A DNA stretch of 64,000 nucleotides from Streptomyces umbrinus (lineage in GTDB: Bacteria; Actinomycetota; Actinomycetes; Streptomycetales; Streptomycetaceae), in the NCBI RefSeq assembly GCF_030817415.1, contig NZ_JAUSZI010000002.1:10701501-10765500 (forward strand), given 5' to 3'. Below are positions 7,265-15,959 of the stretch, piece by piece. A program made the translations under genes and the position numbers. Position 1 is the stretch's first letter; every line of letters begins with the position of its first letter. A model generated the notes under the pieces. That model did no database searches. It saw nothing but the letters and a program-made list of their open reading frames with translations, and was not told where the DNA came from.

Positions 7265-9571
7265 CTACGGCAGTCCCCAGGGCTGTCCCGGCTCGCTCGG
7301 GGTGACCGGGGCGATGACGAGGTCGGGTCGCCTGCCCGCGTACAACAACACCTCGCGTCCCTTGGGCAGTTCGACGGCGAGGACGCCGTCGTCCGCAGTG
7401 TGGGTACGGGCCGGGGTGCCGTCGTCCAGGACCGCGGTCACCCGCCCGCCGGTCAGACCGTGCCGGAGGCGCAGCGGTTCGCCCGCCAGACTTCGTACGC
7501 GTACGAAGCGGGTGACGCCGCCGCTGCGGACCGCGCTGACCAGGAAGGCTCCCTGGGTGCGGAAGTCGTGCAGGGTGACATCGGCCCAGGAGTCGGGCAC
7601 GGCGGGAAAGATCCGTACGACGCCGTCCCAGCTCTGGCAGAGCATGTCGTGCAGGGACTGCGACGCCGACAGTGGTGTCTCGATGACCGGCCCGGCCTCG
7701 GTGTAGTGGGTGTTGGCCCGGCACGGGTAGCGGGTTGTGGTGTCGAAGAACTTCTTCAGGTACGAGAGAGCCGTGTCGCCGCGGCCCATCATGGCGTACA
7801 GCGACGCGGCGCCCGTATAGCTGTAGCCGCGGTGGGAGCCGGTCAGCGCGTGCCAGTGGACGACCGACTTCTCGATCAGCTCGCGCTGCTCCGGCTGTTC
7901 CCAGTTCACGAGATACAGCGGATAGACCATCAGCAGATGCGAGTAGTGGCGGTGTGACTGCGCGTACGGCGTGTCCGCGCCGATCATGAAGCCGTTGCCG
8001 TCCACCGGATACGGCGTCAGCCTGGCCAGCACCTCCTGCCAGCGCGGCACGAGCGGGTCGTCGACACCCAGGCGCTCGGACGCCTCCAGCAGCGTGCCGC
8101 AGCCCCAACGGATCAGCGCCAGATCGTAGTTGGTGTCCTTCGGCGGGACCACCGGATACTCCGGGGACAGCGTCGACGGCAGATGCAGCTTGCCGTCGTC
8201 GCCCGGCTGGAGGAAGTGCAGGTAGTAGTTGATCGCGCGGCGCAGCAGCGGGTACACCGTGTCGCGCAGCAGATCCTCGTCCATGCTGTGGCGGTAGCTC
8301 AGCCATACGTTGTGCAGGGCCCAGGTCAGATTGCCCGCCTCGCCCCCGCTGCCAGGCACGGGGACACCGCGGTTGGCGAACATGTCGGAACTGCGGCCCA
8401 CTCCGGCACTGTCCGCCCGGTACGCGGCGGGCACGTTCGCGATCAGCTGTTCCTGGTTCTGCCTCAGCGTGCTTGCGAGCGAGTCGAGTTCCAGGTGGTT
8501 GGAGCCGTGGATGAGCCAGTACTCCAGCTGGATGTTGAGGTTCCACCACACGGCGGGCCAGGGGGTGGGTTCGAGCCAGGGCCCACAGGTGGCCATCGGG
8601 GGGCCGCCCTCGCGGCTGGCCGACGCGATCTTGTAGAGCTGGATCCAGTGGAAGCTCTGCAGCCGTTCGTCGGGGATCGAGACGAAGCTCCGGCGGTAGA
8701 ACGCGTGCCACCAGCGGGTGTGCTGACTGCGGAGCGCTCCGTAAGCAGCCGCACGCTGGATCTTCCTGAGCGAGGCCTCCCCGGCCCGGGTGTCCGAGGG
8801 GTGGCTGTGGGCCACGTTGAGCAGCAGGGTGTCGCCGGTGCGGCGGTAGGCGGTCGCGGTCTGGCCGCCGCCGACGAGCGGCTGGAGCACCTGCTCGACG
8901 TCACCGGTGGTGCGGGTGGTCCAGGGCGGGTTGGCGACGTAACCCGTCGGCGGTGCCTCGCTGATCTTCCGGGGGCTGACGGCCTCCTCGGGGTGGAACG
9001 TCCAGCGCACCTCCTCGTCGCCGTCGGCCGTGACGCGTGCGGCGAGGATTCCGTCGTGGATGAGGGCGGAGAGCGTCAGGGTGCCCTTGTCGGTGGTGAT
9101 GGTGCCGGTGAGTTCGGCGTTCCACAGGCTCAGGCGCCAGTCGACCGTGCCGATGGTGCCGACCGGATCGAGGGTCAGATGCCCGACGGGCAGTCGGCAG
9201 GTGCCCCAGCCGCTGCCGAACTCGGGCCGGTGGTCCTGCACTTCGCCGTGCTGGACGGTGAATCGGACGCTGTTCGCACCCGGCTCCTTGTAGACCATGC
9301 TGCCCAGCCGGCCGTCACCGAGGAACGGCCCCTCGTGCCACAGCGTGGGCATCCTGTGCCACACCAGGTCCTGCTTGCGCAGGAAGTCGGTCCACGCGCC
9401 GTCCGAGCCCATGCGGTTGCGGAGCTTCCAACGGCCGCCGGTGGACCAGGCTGTGAGGTCCGCGCCCATTGCGTCCGGGACTTGGGCGGGCGCCGCCTCG
9501 GCGACTCCTGGCAGCGCGGCGGCAGCCGTGCCGCCCAGCACCGAACCGAGCACAACTCTTCTAGAGGTCAT
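7265..9571 (-). CDS. Secreted GH95-like glycoside hydrolase (alpha-L-fucosidase family)
   Basis: A 768-residue enzyme with a Tat-type signal (MTSRRVVLGSVLGG, cleavage about residue 27). The N-terminal beta-domain carries GPFLGDGRLGSMVY, close to the GNGRLGAMV signature of GH95 fucosidases. An (alpha/alpha)-barrel follows (WWNLNIQLEYWL; HYSHLLMVYPLYLVN), then a C-terminal beta-domain with LHDMLCQSWDGVVRIFPAVP, also typical of GH95. Start 9571 is preceded by GGAGG; the longer frame would add 32 residues before the signal. It lies 28 bases downstream of the lyase-like gene on the same strand, so both probably degrade one polysaccharide outside the cell. Substrate linkage cannot be read from sequence. 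Confidence 0.8.
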   Translation of the reverse strand: MTSRRVVLGSVLGGTAAAALPGVAEAAPAQVPDAMGADLTAWSTGGRWKLRNRMGSDGAWTDFLRKQDLVWHRMPTLWHEGPFLGDGRLGSMVYKEPGANSVRFTVQHGEVQDHRPEFGSGWGTCRLPVGHLTLDPVGTIGTVDWRLSLWNAELTGTITTDKGTLTLSALIHDGILAARVTADGDEEVRWTFHPEEAVSPRKISEAPPTGYVANPPWTTRTTGDVEQVLQPLVGGGQTATAYRRTGDTLLLNVAHSHPSDTRAGEASLRKIQRAAAYGALRSQHTRWWHAFYRRSFVSIPDERLQSFHWIQLYKIASASREGGPPMATCGPWLEPTPWPAVWWNLNIQLEYWLIHGSNHLELDSLASTLRQNQEQLIANVPAAYRADSAGVGRSSDMFANRGVPVPGSGGEAGNLTWALHNVWLSYRHSMDEDLLRDTVYPLLRRAINYYLHFLQPGDDGKLHLPSTLSPEYPVVPPKDTNYDLALIRWGCGTLLEASERLGVDDPLVPRWQEVLARLTPYPVDGNGFMIGADTPYAQSHRHYSHLLMVYPLYLVNWEQPEQRELIEKSVVHWHALTGSHRGYSYTGAASLYAMMGRGDTALSYLKKFFDTTTRYPCRANTHYTEAGPVIETPLSASQSLHDMLCQSWDGVVRIFPAVPDSWADVTLHDFRTQGAFLVSAVRSGGVTRFVRVRSLAGEPLRLRHGLTGGRVTAVLDDGTPARTHTADDGVLAVELPKGREVLLYAGRRPDLVIAPVTPSEPGQPWGLP

Positions 9572-9599
9572 TGCGGGTGCCTCCAAGATGCGACACGGC

Positions 9600-10286
9600 T
9601 CACCGAGTCCAGTACGTGAGGTTGCGGAAGCGTGCCTCGGCCCGGCCGCTGCCGTGGTGGTAGACACCGTTCTTGAAGTGGCGGGTGGCGGGCCCCCGGT
9701 CCTGGGTCGTCAGGACCAGTTCGTCGTCGAAGTAGACCTTGACGCTGCGACTGGAGGCGTTGTGTTCGAGCTTGACGTTGAACCACGTGTTGTAGGCGTT
9801 CGTCCTGAGGACCGTGCTGTCGTACGCCCTCACCGTGCCGCCGCTCGCGCTGTAGGCGTTGAGCATGAAGTCCGTCGCGGGCGTGCCCGACGGGTGGATC
9901 ACACGGAGGATCTGCACGAAGGTCGCGCCGTTCGTGCCGGACGGAAGGTACACGTCGGCGTCCCACATGTGCTGTCCGGACGTGTACTCCTGCCTCCAGC
10001 GCATCTCGGTGCGCGGGTCGGTGGAACTGCCCTGCGACATGGGCTCGTCGCTGTCGTAGACCCACATGCGGTGGACGCCGCCGCTGTTGCTGTACCGGTC
10101 GCCCAGGTCCAGGTTCCACGGCTTCTGCATGCCGTACGTGAAGGCGGTCTTGTTCCAGCCGTCCGTGGGCGACGCGGAGGAGGCGGCGGCGGAGGACGTC
10201 GACGGAGTCATCGCCCAGGCGGCCCCTCCGGCGAGTAAGCCTCCGGCGGCGAGAACGGTACGTCTCGATGGGTTTGATGGGGGCAT
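9600..10286 (-). CDS. Secreted polysaccharide-lyase-like protein (PL7/PL20-type jelly roll), TTA codon in signal
   Basis: A 228-residue protein with a Tat signal (SRRTVLAAGGLLAGG). The mature domain has motifs of concanavalin-like alginate/glucuronan lyases: DPRTEMRW (strand with the Arg-Thr-Glu triad), FVQILRV where PL7 usually has QIH, and HFKNGVYHH close to the PL7 YFKxGxY motif. Identity as PL7 or PL20 is uncertain. Codon 17 is TTA (10236-10238), the rare leucine codon read by bldA tRNA, so expression is probably linked to development. Start 10286 is chosen so that the Tat motif is N-terminal. It leads a two-gene operon with the GH95-like enzyme. Confidence 0.7.
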   Translation of the reverse strand: MPPSNPSRRTVLAAGGLLAGGAAWAMTPSTSSAAASSASPTDGWNKTAFTYGMQKPWNLDLGDRYSNSGGVHRMWVYDSDEPMSQGSSTDPRTEMRWRQEYTSGQHMWDADVYLPSGTNGATFVQILRVIHPSGTPATDFMLNAYSASGGTVRAYDSTVLRTNAYNTWFNVKLEHNASSRSVKVYFDDELVLTTQDRGPATRHFKNGVYHHGSGRAEARFRNLTYWTR

Positions 10287-10332
10287 GCCAATCCAATCCT
10301 CGAAGCGGATACACGCGCGATACGAGCGATTC

Positions 10333-10412
10333 ATCGGATCTATTGCCTGTCGAAGGGTAGAACTGGCCGCCTGAGGCGTCAATGATGGTGATGGGTCGAA
10401 GATAGATCCGAT
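10333..10412. promoter_or_regulatory. Spaced 11-bp inverted repeat upstream of the lyase/GH95 operon
   Basis: ATCGGATCTAT at 10333-10343 and its exact reverse complement ATAGATCCGAT at 10402-10412 flank 58 bases. They lie 47-126 bases upstream of the lyase-like start and just after the stop of the MFS gene. They could be two regulator sites (GntR/LacI-type sugar repressor) or the stem of a large terminator for the upstream operon. The A/T content in a GC-rich genome favours operator sites. Confidence 0.45.
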
Positions 10413-10422
10413 GTGAAGGGGT

Positions 10423-11694
10423 TCAGTTGTCGGTCTTGGGACCGGGGCTGAGGCGGCGCAGTGTGTGGATCAGCAGCGGGGGCAGCAGCGCGCACTGAAC
10501 CGCGACTGCGGCCCAGAAGAGACCGGGGTAGCCCGAGCGCTCGGCCAGTCCGTAGCCCTCGCCTCCCGCGATGCCGCTGGCGAACGCACCGATTCCGGCG
10601 GCCAGCCGCTGGTGGCCGAAGACGACGGCGGGGGCGCGGGGAGACCGGGCCAGGGCTTCGAGGTCGTTCTTGAGGAAGAGGACGATCTCGCCGAGGCAGA
10701 TGAGCAGGGCTCCGGCCAGCAGGGCGGCGGGATGGCCGAAAGCGAGCGTGGCCATGCCGACGGCCATCGCGGCGAAGCCGAGTCGCAGGGCACGGGCGTA
10801 CGGCATGCGGGCTATCCGGCCCGACAGGAGTGGCTGGGCCACCACCAGGAGCACGGCGTAGAGGGCGAGGACCAGACCGTAGAACTCCGTCGAGGTCCGG
10901 GGCACGGCGTACACCGCGAGGTAGTGCTGGAAGAACATGAAGACGTACACGCTCAGGACGGTGACCGCGAAGGGCAGGACCGGCAGTCCGGCGAATGGCT
11001 TCTGTTGGTGGCGGGGCGGGTGTTGGGGGTCGATGCCTTCCTTTTCCGGGTGGTGGTCCGGGGCTTCGACGGGCAGCAGTGCATGGCCCACGGTGATGGC
11101 CGCGAACAGTACGGCGACCGAGGTGAAGAGCCCTGTGGAGGCGCTGAGTACGAAGGGGGCGGCGGCGAGCGGACCCAGTGCGATACCGGCGTTGAGGGCG
11201 GAGCCGCTCGCGGACAGCAGCAGCGGGCGCTGCTCGTCCGCGACGCGGTGCACCAAATACGCCTTGTTGGCCGGCAGATAGAGCGCGGCGCCGCAGGAGA
11301 CGAGGAACAGCGCGGTGACGGCCGCGGCGGGATGGGCGAGCCCCGGCACGAATCCGGCGAAGCCCGCCGTACGGATCACCAGGGCGAGCAGCATGGTGCG
11401 TTGCAGCCCGATGCGCTCGGCGACCACCGCGCCCACGACACCGCCGGCGAACTGTACGAACGAGGCGATGGCGAGCACCACGCCGACGGCGCCGAGGCCC
11501 ATCCCCAACTGCTGGTGCAGCAGTACCGACATGAAGGGCAGTACCGCGAAGCTGCCCAGCGGGATGAGGAACGATCCGGCCAGCAGGAAGTACTGCGGAC
11601 CGCTGAGGCCGGTCAGCCCTTTGAGGCCTTTCAGCCCGGTGAGCCGTGCCGGGCGGGACCGCAGTCGGCCGGGCGGCTCGGTCGGCGGTGTCAC
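10423..11694 (-). CDS. MFS transporter, last gene of the PLP/ATP-grasp operon
   Basis: A 423-residue twelve-helix major facilitator of the drug/metabolite exporter type; the central loop (about residues 215-240) is histidine-rich (DHHPEKEG, PPRHQQ). Its GTG start overlaps the ATP-grasp stop by four bases. The N-terminal tail carries a small tandem repeat, LTGLKGLKGLTGLSG, from a 12-base DNA repeat at about 11610-11645. Its place after the ligase and the PLP enzyme suggests export of their product. An alternative is re-import or general efflux. The histidine-rich loop would suit a metal-chelate substrate but is only suggestive. Confidence 0.8.
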   Translation of the reverse strand: MTPPTEPPGRLRSRPARLTGLKGLKGLTGLSGPQYFLLAGSFLIPLGSFAVLPFMSVLLHQQLGMGLGAVGVVLAIASFVQFAGGVVGAVVAERIGLQRTMLLALVIRTAGFAGFVPGLAHPAAAVTALFLVSCGAALYLPANKAYLVHRVADEQRPLLLSASGSALNAGIALGPLAAAPFVLSASTGLFTSVAVLFAAITVGHALLPVEAPDHHPEKEGIDPQHPPRHQQKPFAGLPVLPFAVTVLSVYVFMFFQHYLAVYAVPRTSTEFYGLVLALYAVLLVVAQPLLSGRIARMPYARALRLGFAAMAVGMATLAFGHPAALLAGALLICLGEIVLFLKNDLEALARSPRAPAVVFGHQRLAAGIGAFASGIAGGEGYGLAERSGYPGLFWAAVAVQCALLPPLLIHTLRRLSPGPKTDN

Positions 11695-12968
11695 CCCTCC
11701 CCGTCGGCCGCGACGACCGCTCGTACGCTCCCGGCCGCGCTGAGCGCCCGGTGCAGGGCCAGTTCGGCCGTCGCGGCCTCGGCCAGCACGATCCCCGTGC
11801 AGCCTCGCTGGTCAGCCAGGTGTTCCACACGCCGGCCCGGGACGGCCGTCGGATACCACTCGGGCGAGCCGGGGAAGGCGGACAGGGTGTCGAGGCCGGT
11901 CCAGCCGGTGAGCGTGCCGCGCCGGTCCGGGTGGACGAGCACGAAGCCGGTGGCGGGACCGGAGGCGGAATCGACCGGGCTGTCCAGCAGTGCGGGGCGG
12001 CGGCCGAGAGCCGTGTCGACCACGGCCTCGTAGACATTGGTGCCCAGGGCCCGGCACAGCGCCTCGCCGACGAGCGCACCGCCGATACGGCGGTTGATCT
12101 CCACCAGTTCCGGTCCCTCGGCGGTGAGGACGAACTCCACGTGCGCGAAGCCGGAGTCATGGCCGGCGGTCACCAGCACTCGCCCCACCCAGTCCTGGAG
12201 CAGGCCGAGTTCGGGATCCGGGAAGGCCACGGGGAACGCCGCGGCCTCCTCCCGGACGGACGGCTCGGGGGACATCTGGCGGCTGAGGACGCCCAGCAGC
12301 CTTGTCTCGCCCTCCCAACTCAGGGTTTCCGCGCTGTAGACGGGGCCGGAGAAGAAGGGCTCCGCGAACAGCCGCCCGGCGAAGGCGCGTTGGGCTGCCT
12401 CGGCGAGGGCGGCGTGCAGCTGCTCTTCGTCGCGTACCGGCCAGACGTTGCGGGAGGAGGTGCCCGCCGAGTCCTTCAGGACCGCGGGCAGGCCGATCTC
12501 GCGGAGGATCTCGGCGGCCGCGAAGGCCACGGAGGCACGGGTGGGATCGGCGGGATCGGCGGGATCGATGGGGACGGTCAAGGCGCGGCCACGGCTCAGA
12601 CCGCGCTCGTGCAGGAGAGTACGCACCCGGCTCTTGTCGCGCAGCAGCCGGACCGCGGCCGGGTCCGGCCCGGGGAGGCCGAGTCTGGCGGCCAGATCGG
12701 CGCCCGGAACGCTCCAGGTGTCGGTCGAGTTGACGAGCCCCCGAAGGTCGGGCACTGCGGCCAGCGCGGCCGCGCAGGCGGACTCGTCGAACGTGTCGAC
12801 GTCGACGAGGTCGAGCACCGCGAGCGCTTCGGGCGTGAGGTGGGCGAGTTCGTGGCGGTAGACGGCCCGGTCCCCGGTGAGCAGGCACAGCCGGTGCCCG
12901 GCGCCGCCGGCCGCTTCCGCCAGGCGGCCCAGTCCGAAGGTGAGTGCTTCCAGGGCGGCGATGGTCAC
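11691..12968 (-). CDS. ATP-grasp ligase (carboxylate-amine ligase)
   Basis: A 425-residue enzyme of the ATP-grasp superfamily, which forms amide bonds through an acyl-phosphate. The nucleotide-binding segment is seen as LPAVLKDSAGTSSRNVWPV (about residue 165) and the metal-binding end of the fold as FVLTAEGPELVEINRRIGG (about residue 285). The C-terminal 110 residues have the layout seen in L-amino acid ligases. It starts with GTG in a GTGA overlap with the PLP gene and ends in another with the MFS gene. A 9-base repeat (GGGATCGGC, about three copies near 12540-12570) encodes DPADPADPT. Likely role: condensing an amino acid made by the PLP enzyme with a second acid or amino acid. Confidence 0.8.
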   Translation of the reverse strand: MTIAALEALTFGLGRLAEAAGGAGHRLCLLTGDRAVYRHELAHLTPEALAVLDLVDVDTFDESACAAALAAVPDLRGLVNSTDTWSVPGADLAARLGLPGPDPAAVRLLRDKSRVRTLLHERGLSRGRALTVPIDPADPADPTRASVAFAAAEILREIGLPAVLKDSAGTSSRNVWPVRDEEQLHAALAEAAQRAFAGRLFAEPFFSGPVYSAETLSWEGETRLLGVLSRQMSPEPSVREEAAAFPVAFPDPELGLLQDWVGRVLVTAGHDSGFAHVEFVLTAEGPELVEINRRIGGALVGEALCRALGTNVYEAVVDTALGRRPALLDSPVDSASGPATGFVLVHPDRRGTLTGWTGLDTLSAFPGSPEWYPTAVPGRRVEHLADQRGCTGIVLAEAATAELALHRALSAAGSVRAVVAADGEG

Positions 12969-14143
12969 GATGCCCGGTCCTCCTTGTTCGTTGAGGCGGC
13001 CGATATGTCAGCCGAAACGTCGGTCGATACGTCGGTCGGTGTGGCGGTCGGCGCGGCGAGAGGTGCCGGCACCTGTGCGGGCACGGCGGTCCGGCGTACG
13101 TCGTAGCGCCGCCGTTCCCATGCCATCACCGACCAGGGCGGGGCGAGATCGGCGAGCCCCGTGATCTGGTGGGGCTTGAGGACGCTCGGGTCGAGGGCCT
13201 CCTGGTGGCGGGCGAAGACGCGCTCGGTGTAGCGGTGTCCCGTGTCGGCGCCGATCACCACATGCACCCGCTCGGGGTGCCGCGCGGCCTCCCAGCCGGC
13301 GACGAGGTGGGCGGCGCCGGTGGACAGGCCGGCGAACACGGCGTGTTCCCGCAGCAGGCCGACGGCACCGGCCATGGCGTGGCGGAAGTCGAGCCAGTGG
13401 AGCGTGTCGTAGAGGTCGTGGCGGACGTTGTCGAACTGGATCGAGCTGCCGATGCCCGCGATGATCGCCTCGGGGTCGCTGAACCCCTCGCTGCCGAAGG
13501 TGACGCTCCCGAAGGGCTGCACCCCCAACAGCCGTACGCCCCGGCCGCGTTCGCGCAGCGGATCCACCAGACCGCCGGTGGACGACCCCGTGCCCACGGC
13601 GCCCACGACGGTCAGCGGGGTGTCGGGAAGCGCACGGTCGACCAGGTCGGCGAACTCGCGGTAGCCCGTGTAGTGGACGGCGTCGTGGTACTGCCGCATC
13701 CAGTGCAGACCGGGCCGCTCGGCCAGCAACTGCCGCACCCGGCGCACCCGCCGTTCCTGGTCGAGTCTCAGATTCTGTGAGGGCGGCATCTGGTCCACGG
13801 TCGCCCCGAGGATCTCCAACTGGGCGCGCATCGCGGCGTCGACGGTGGTGGAGGCGACGATGTGACAGTTCAGCCCGTACCGGTGACACGCCATCGCCAG
13901 GGCCAGCGCGTAGATGCCGCTGGAACTGTCGACCAGGGTCTGGCCCGGCTGGACGGTCCCGCGCTCCAGCAGCGTACGGACCGCGCCCAGTGCGGCGTAG
14001 ACCTTCAGGGTCTCGAAGCGGGCGAGCACCACGTTGTCGGACAGCCGCAGCAGGTCGGGGGCCTTCATCGCGTCGGTGATGTGCTCGTGGACCGGGGGAG
14101 CAGGTGACGGTGCGGGTGCGGTACGCGTCGGAGTCACCGTCAC
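12965..14143 (-). CDS. Divergent PLP-dependent enzyme, cysteine synthase fold
   Basis: A 392-residue fold type II PLP enzyme (cysteine synthase/diaminopropionate synthase superfamily). The presumed Schiff-base lysine is K47 in RFETLKVYAAL. The usual Asn-Pro-Thr-Gly-Ser before Lys-Asp-Arg is not present, and the substrate loop reads SSSGIYALALA instead of TSGNTGIALA. The phosphate-binding loop is conserved as GTGSSTGGL. The C-terminal 45 residues are Ala/Thr/Ser-rich and low in complexity. GTG start 14143 gives a GTGA overlap with the binding-protein gene; a longer upstream frame is antisense-like noise. By analogy with SbnA or DcsD it may make a beta-substituted alanine from O-phospho- or O-acetylserine for the ATP-grasp ligase. 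Confidence 0.75.
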   Translation of the reverse strand: MTVTPTRTAPAPSPAPPVHEHITDAMKAPDLLRLSDNVVLARFETLKVYAALGAVRTLLERGTVQPGQTLVDSSSGIYALALAMACHRYGLNCHIVASTTVDAAMRAQLEILGATVDQMPPSQNLRLDQERRVRRVRQLLAERPGLHWMRQYHDAVHYTGYREFADLVDRALPDTPLTVVGAVGTGSSTGGLVDPLRERGRGVRLLGVQPFGSVTFGSEGFSDPEAIIAGIGSSIQFDNVRHDLYDTLHWLDFRHAMAGAVGLLREHAVFAGLSTGAAHLVAGWEAARHPERVHVVIGADTGHRYTERVFARHQEALDPSVLKPHQITGLADLAPPWSVMAWERRRYDVRRTAVPAQVPAPLAAPTATPTDVSTDVSADISAASTNKEDRAS

Positions 14144-15147
14144 CGCCCGACCGAGCGCAGGTAACGGCCCAGGTCCTCGGCGCCCTTGACGTTGCGGGGA
14201 CCGCTGACGGCGTCGCCGTACGACATCACGAAGAAGCGGTTGTCCTTCACCGCCGGTACCGACTTCAGGCTCTTGAGCGACTTGAGGTAGGCGATCTTGT
14301 CCTTGGCGGGCTGGTCGGCGTAGTCGACGATCACGATCACTTCGGGTTTCGCCTCGATCACCGGTTCCCAACCGACCGTCGTCCAGCCCTTGTCGAGCCC
14401 GTCGAAGACGTTGGTCGCTCCGGCGGCGGTGATGATGTCGTTCGGTGCGGCATGGCGGCCGGCGGTGAACGGCTGGTCGGTGCCCGAGTCGTAGACGAAG
14501 ACCTTGGCCGGGTCGCCCTTCTCGGGCCAGGTCTTCTTCAGCGCGGCGGCGCGGTCCTTGAGGTCGGTGACGAGCTCGGCGGCCCGCTTCTCGACGTCGA
14601 AGATCCGGCCCAGGTTCTCCAGGTCGGTGTAGAGCGCGTCCAGCGGTGTCACGTCGACGCTCTTGTCGCCGTAGTCCCAGCAGGTCTCGGTGTGCAGATA
14701 ACTGTCGACGCCGACCTTCTCCAACAGGGCCGGTGTGATGCCCCGTTCCTCACTGAAGCCGGAGTTCCAGCCCGCCAGCACCCAGTCGGCCTTGGCGTCG
14801 ACGACGATCTCCCGGGTGATCCGCTCGGTGCCCAGCCGCTCGACCCCGGTGTAGTCCTCGCGCCAGGGCGAACCCTTGATGGCAGGGTCGCCGAGCTTGT
14901 TCATGACGTAGCCGCGCATCCGGTCGGCCAGCCCGAGGGAGAACATCTTCTCGGCGCCGCTGACGTCGTAGGCCACCGCGCGCTTCGGGCGGGTGTACGT
15001 GACGTCCTCGCCGCAGTTGGAGACGGTGACGGTGTCGTCCTTCTTGTTCTTCGCCGCGGACTCGACCTCGGCGCCGCAGCCGGTGGTCAGGAGCCCGGCC
15101 GCGAGCAGTACGGCGGCCAGGGTCCGGGGCAGCGGTGGTCGCATCAT
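14140..15147 (-). CDS. FecB/BtuF-type ABC transporter substrate-binding lipoprotein
   Basis: A 335-residue class III (cluster A-II) binding protein for chelated metals or corrinoid-like ligands. The signal peptide ends in a lipobox (LLTTGCGAE, Cys about residue 23). Typical features are the KRAVAYDVSGAEKMFSLGL strand-helix after the lipobox and a single long central helix (about residues 165-190). CWDYGDKSVDVTPLDALY is an internal segment often seen in siderophore-type binding proteins. ATG 15147 overlaps the ATPase stop (ATGA). It captures the ligand imported by the next two products. Ligand identity is unknown; nothing in the sequence separates a ferric siderophore from other chelates. Confidence 0.85.
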   Translation of the reverse strand: MMRPPLPRTLAAVLLAAGLLTTGCGAEVESAAKNKKDDTVTVSNCGEDVTYTRPKRAVAYDVSGAEKMFSLGLADRMRGYVMNKLGDPAIKGSPWREDYTGVERLGTERITREIVVDAKADWVLAGWNSGFSEERGITPALLEKVGVDSYLHTETCWDYGDKSVDVTPLDALYTDLENLGRIFDVEKRAAELVTDLKDRAAALKKTWPEKGDPAKVFVYDSGTDQPFTAGRHAAPNDIITAAGATNVFDGLDKGWTTVGWEPVIEAKPEVIVIVDYADQPAKDKIAYLKSLKSLKSVPAVKDNRFFVMSYGDAVSGPRNVKGAEDLGRYLRSVGR

Positions 15148-15959
15148 GAGTGCCGTCCTTCTGGTGGGGCGTCGGGGAGTGCGGAAGGTGCCGTGGCGGT
15201 CAGGTCGTAGATCAGGTGGGGTGCCCCGGTGCGCGGATGGTGGACGACCGTGACGTCGACGCCGAACACCTTGCGGACCAGCTCGGGGGTCAGGACTTCC
15301 GCGGGGCTGCCGGTGGCGACCAGGGAGCCGGAGCTCAGTACGGCGATCCGGTCGCAGGCGGCGGCCGCCAGGTTGAGGTCGTGCAGGGCCGTGAGCACGG
15401 TCAGTCCGGAGCCGCGCAGGAAGGACAGCAGCTCCACCTGGTGCCGTACGTCGAGGTGGTTGGTGGGCTCGTCCAGGACCAGGACACGCGGTTCCTGGAC
15501 CAGAGCGCGTGCGACGAGCACGCGTTGGCGTTCCCCGCCGGAGAGAGTGAGCACACTGCGGTCCGCGAGGTGGGTGACGTCCAGCCGTTCCATCGACTGC
15601 CGGCACAGGGCGCGCTCGCGGGCGGTGAGAGGGTGATTGCCCCGTGCGTGCGGAGCGCGGCCCAGGGCCACCACCTCCTCGACGGTGAAGTCGAGTTCGG
15701 TCTGGCTCTCCTGGGTCAGTGCGGCGATCGACCGGGCGCTGTCCCGCGGTTTCAGTGACGTCAGGTCGGTGCCGTCGAGCAGGACGGCCCCGGACGTCGG
15801 CCTCAACGCCCGGTAGACACAGCGCAGGGCGGTCGACTTGCCGCTGCCGTTCGGACCGACGAGTCCGACGATCCGGCCGGCCTGCACGTCGATGTTCAGC
15901 CGGTCCACCAGGGCACGCCCGGCCGCCTCGACCGACAGGTCACGCAGGGAGAGGACCAT
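15144..15959 (-). CDS. FecE/BtuD-type ABC transporter ATPase
   Basis: A 271-residue ATP-binding subunit. Walker A is GPNGSGKST (about residue 36), the Q-loop is ALTQESQTELDF, the signature is LSGGERQRV, Walker B is VLVLDEPTNHLD, and the H-loop is LTALHDLN. It is typical of ferric-siderophore and cobalamin importers. It starts one base after the permease stop and its own stop overlaps the binding-protein ATG, so permease, ATPase and binding protein form one translational unit. Confidence 0.9.
   Translation of the reverse strand: MVLSLRDLSVEAAGRALVDRLNIDVQAGRIVGLVGPNGSGKSTALRCVYRALRPTSGAVLLDGTDLTSLKPRDSARSIAALTQESQTELDFTVEEVVALGRAPHARGNHPLTARERALCRQSMERLDVTHLADRSVLTLSGGERQRVLVARALVQEPRVLVLDEPTNHLDVRHQVELLSFLRGSGLTVLTALHDLNLAAAACDRIAVLSSGSLVATGSPAEVLTPELVRKVFGVDVTVVHHPRTGAPHLIYDLTATAPSALPDAPPEGRHS

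Noticed and set aside
5900..7957. 685-codon open frame overlapping the ThDP gene in another frame
   Set aside because: Arg-rich, no motifs, and contradicts the ThDP motifs in the correct frame.
6198..8711. 837-codon open frame on the minus strand across the ThDP and GH95-like genes
   Set aside because: It is out of frame with the GH95-like gene, antisense to the ThDP gene, Arg/Pro/Gly-rich without domains, and the true genes explain the DNA.
10379..12160. 593-codon minus-strand frame across the MFS and ATP-grasp genes
   Set aside because: Low-complexity Arg/Pro/Ser protein; the MFS and ATP-grasp frames have the real motifs and coupled starts.
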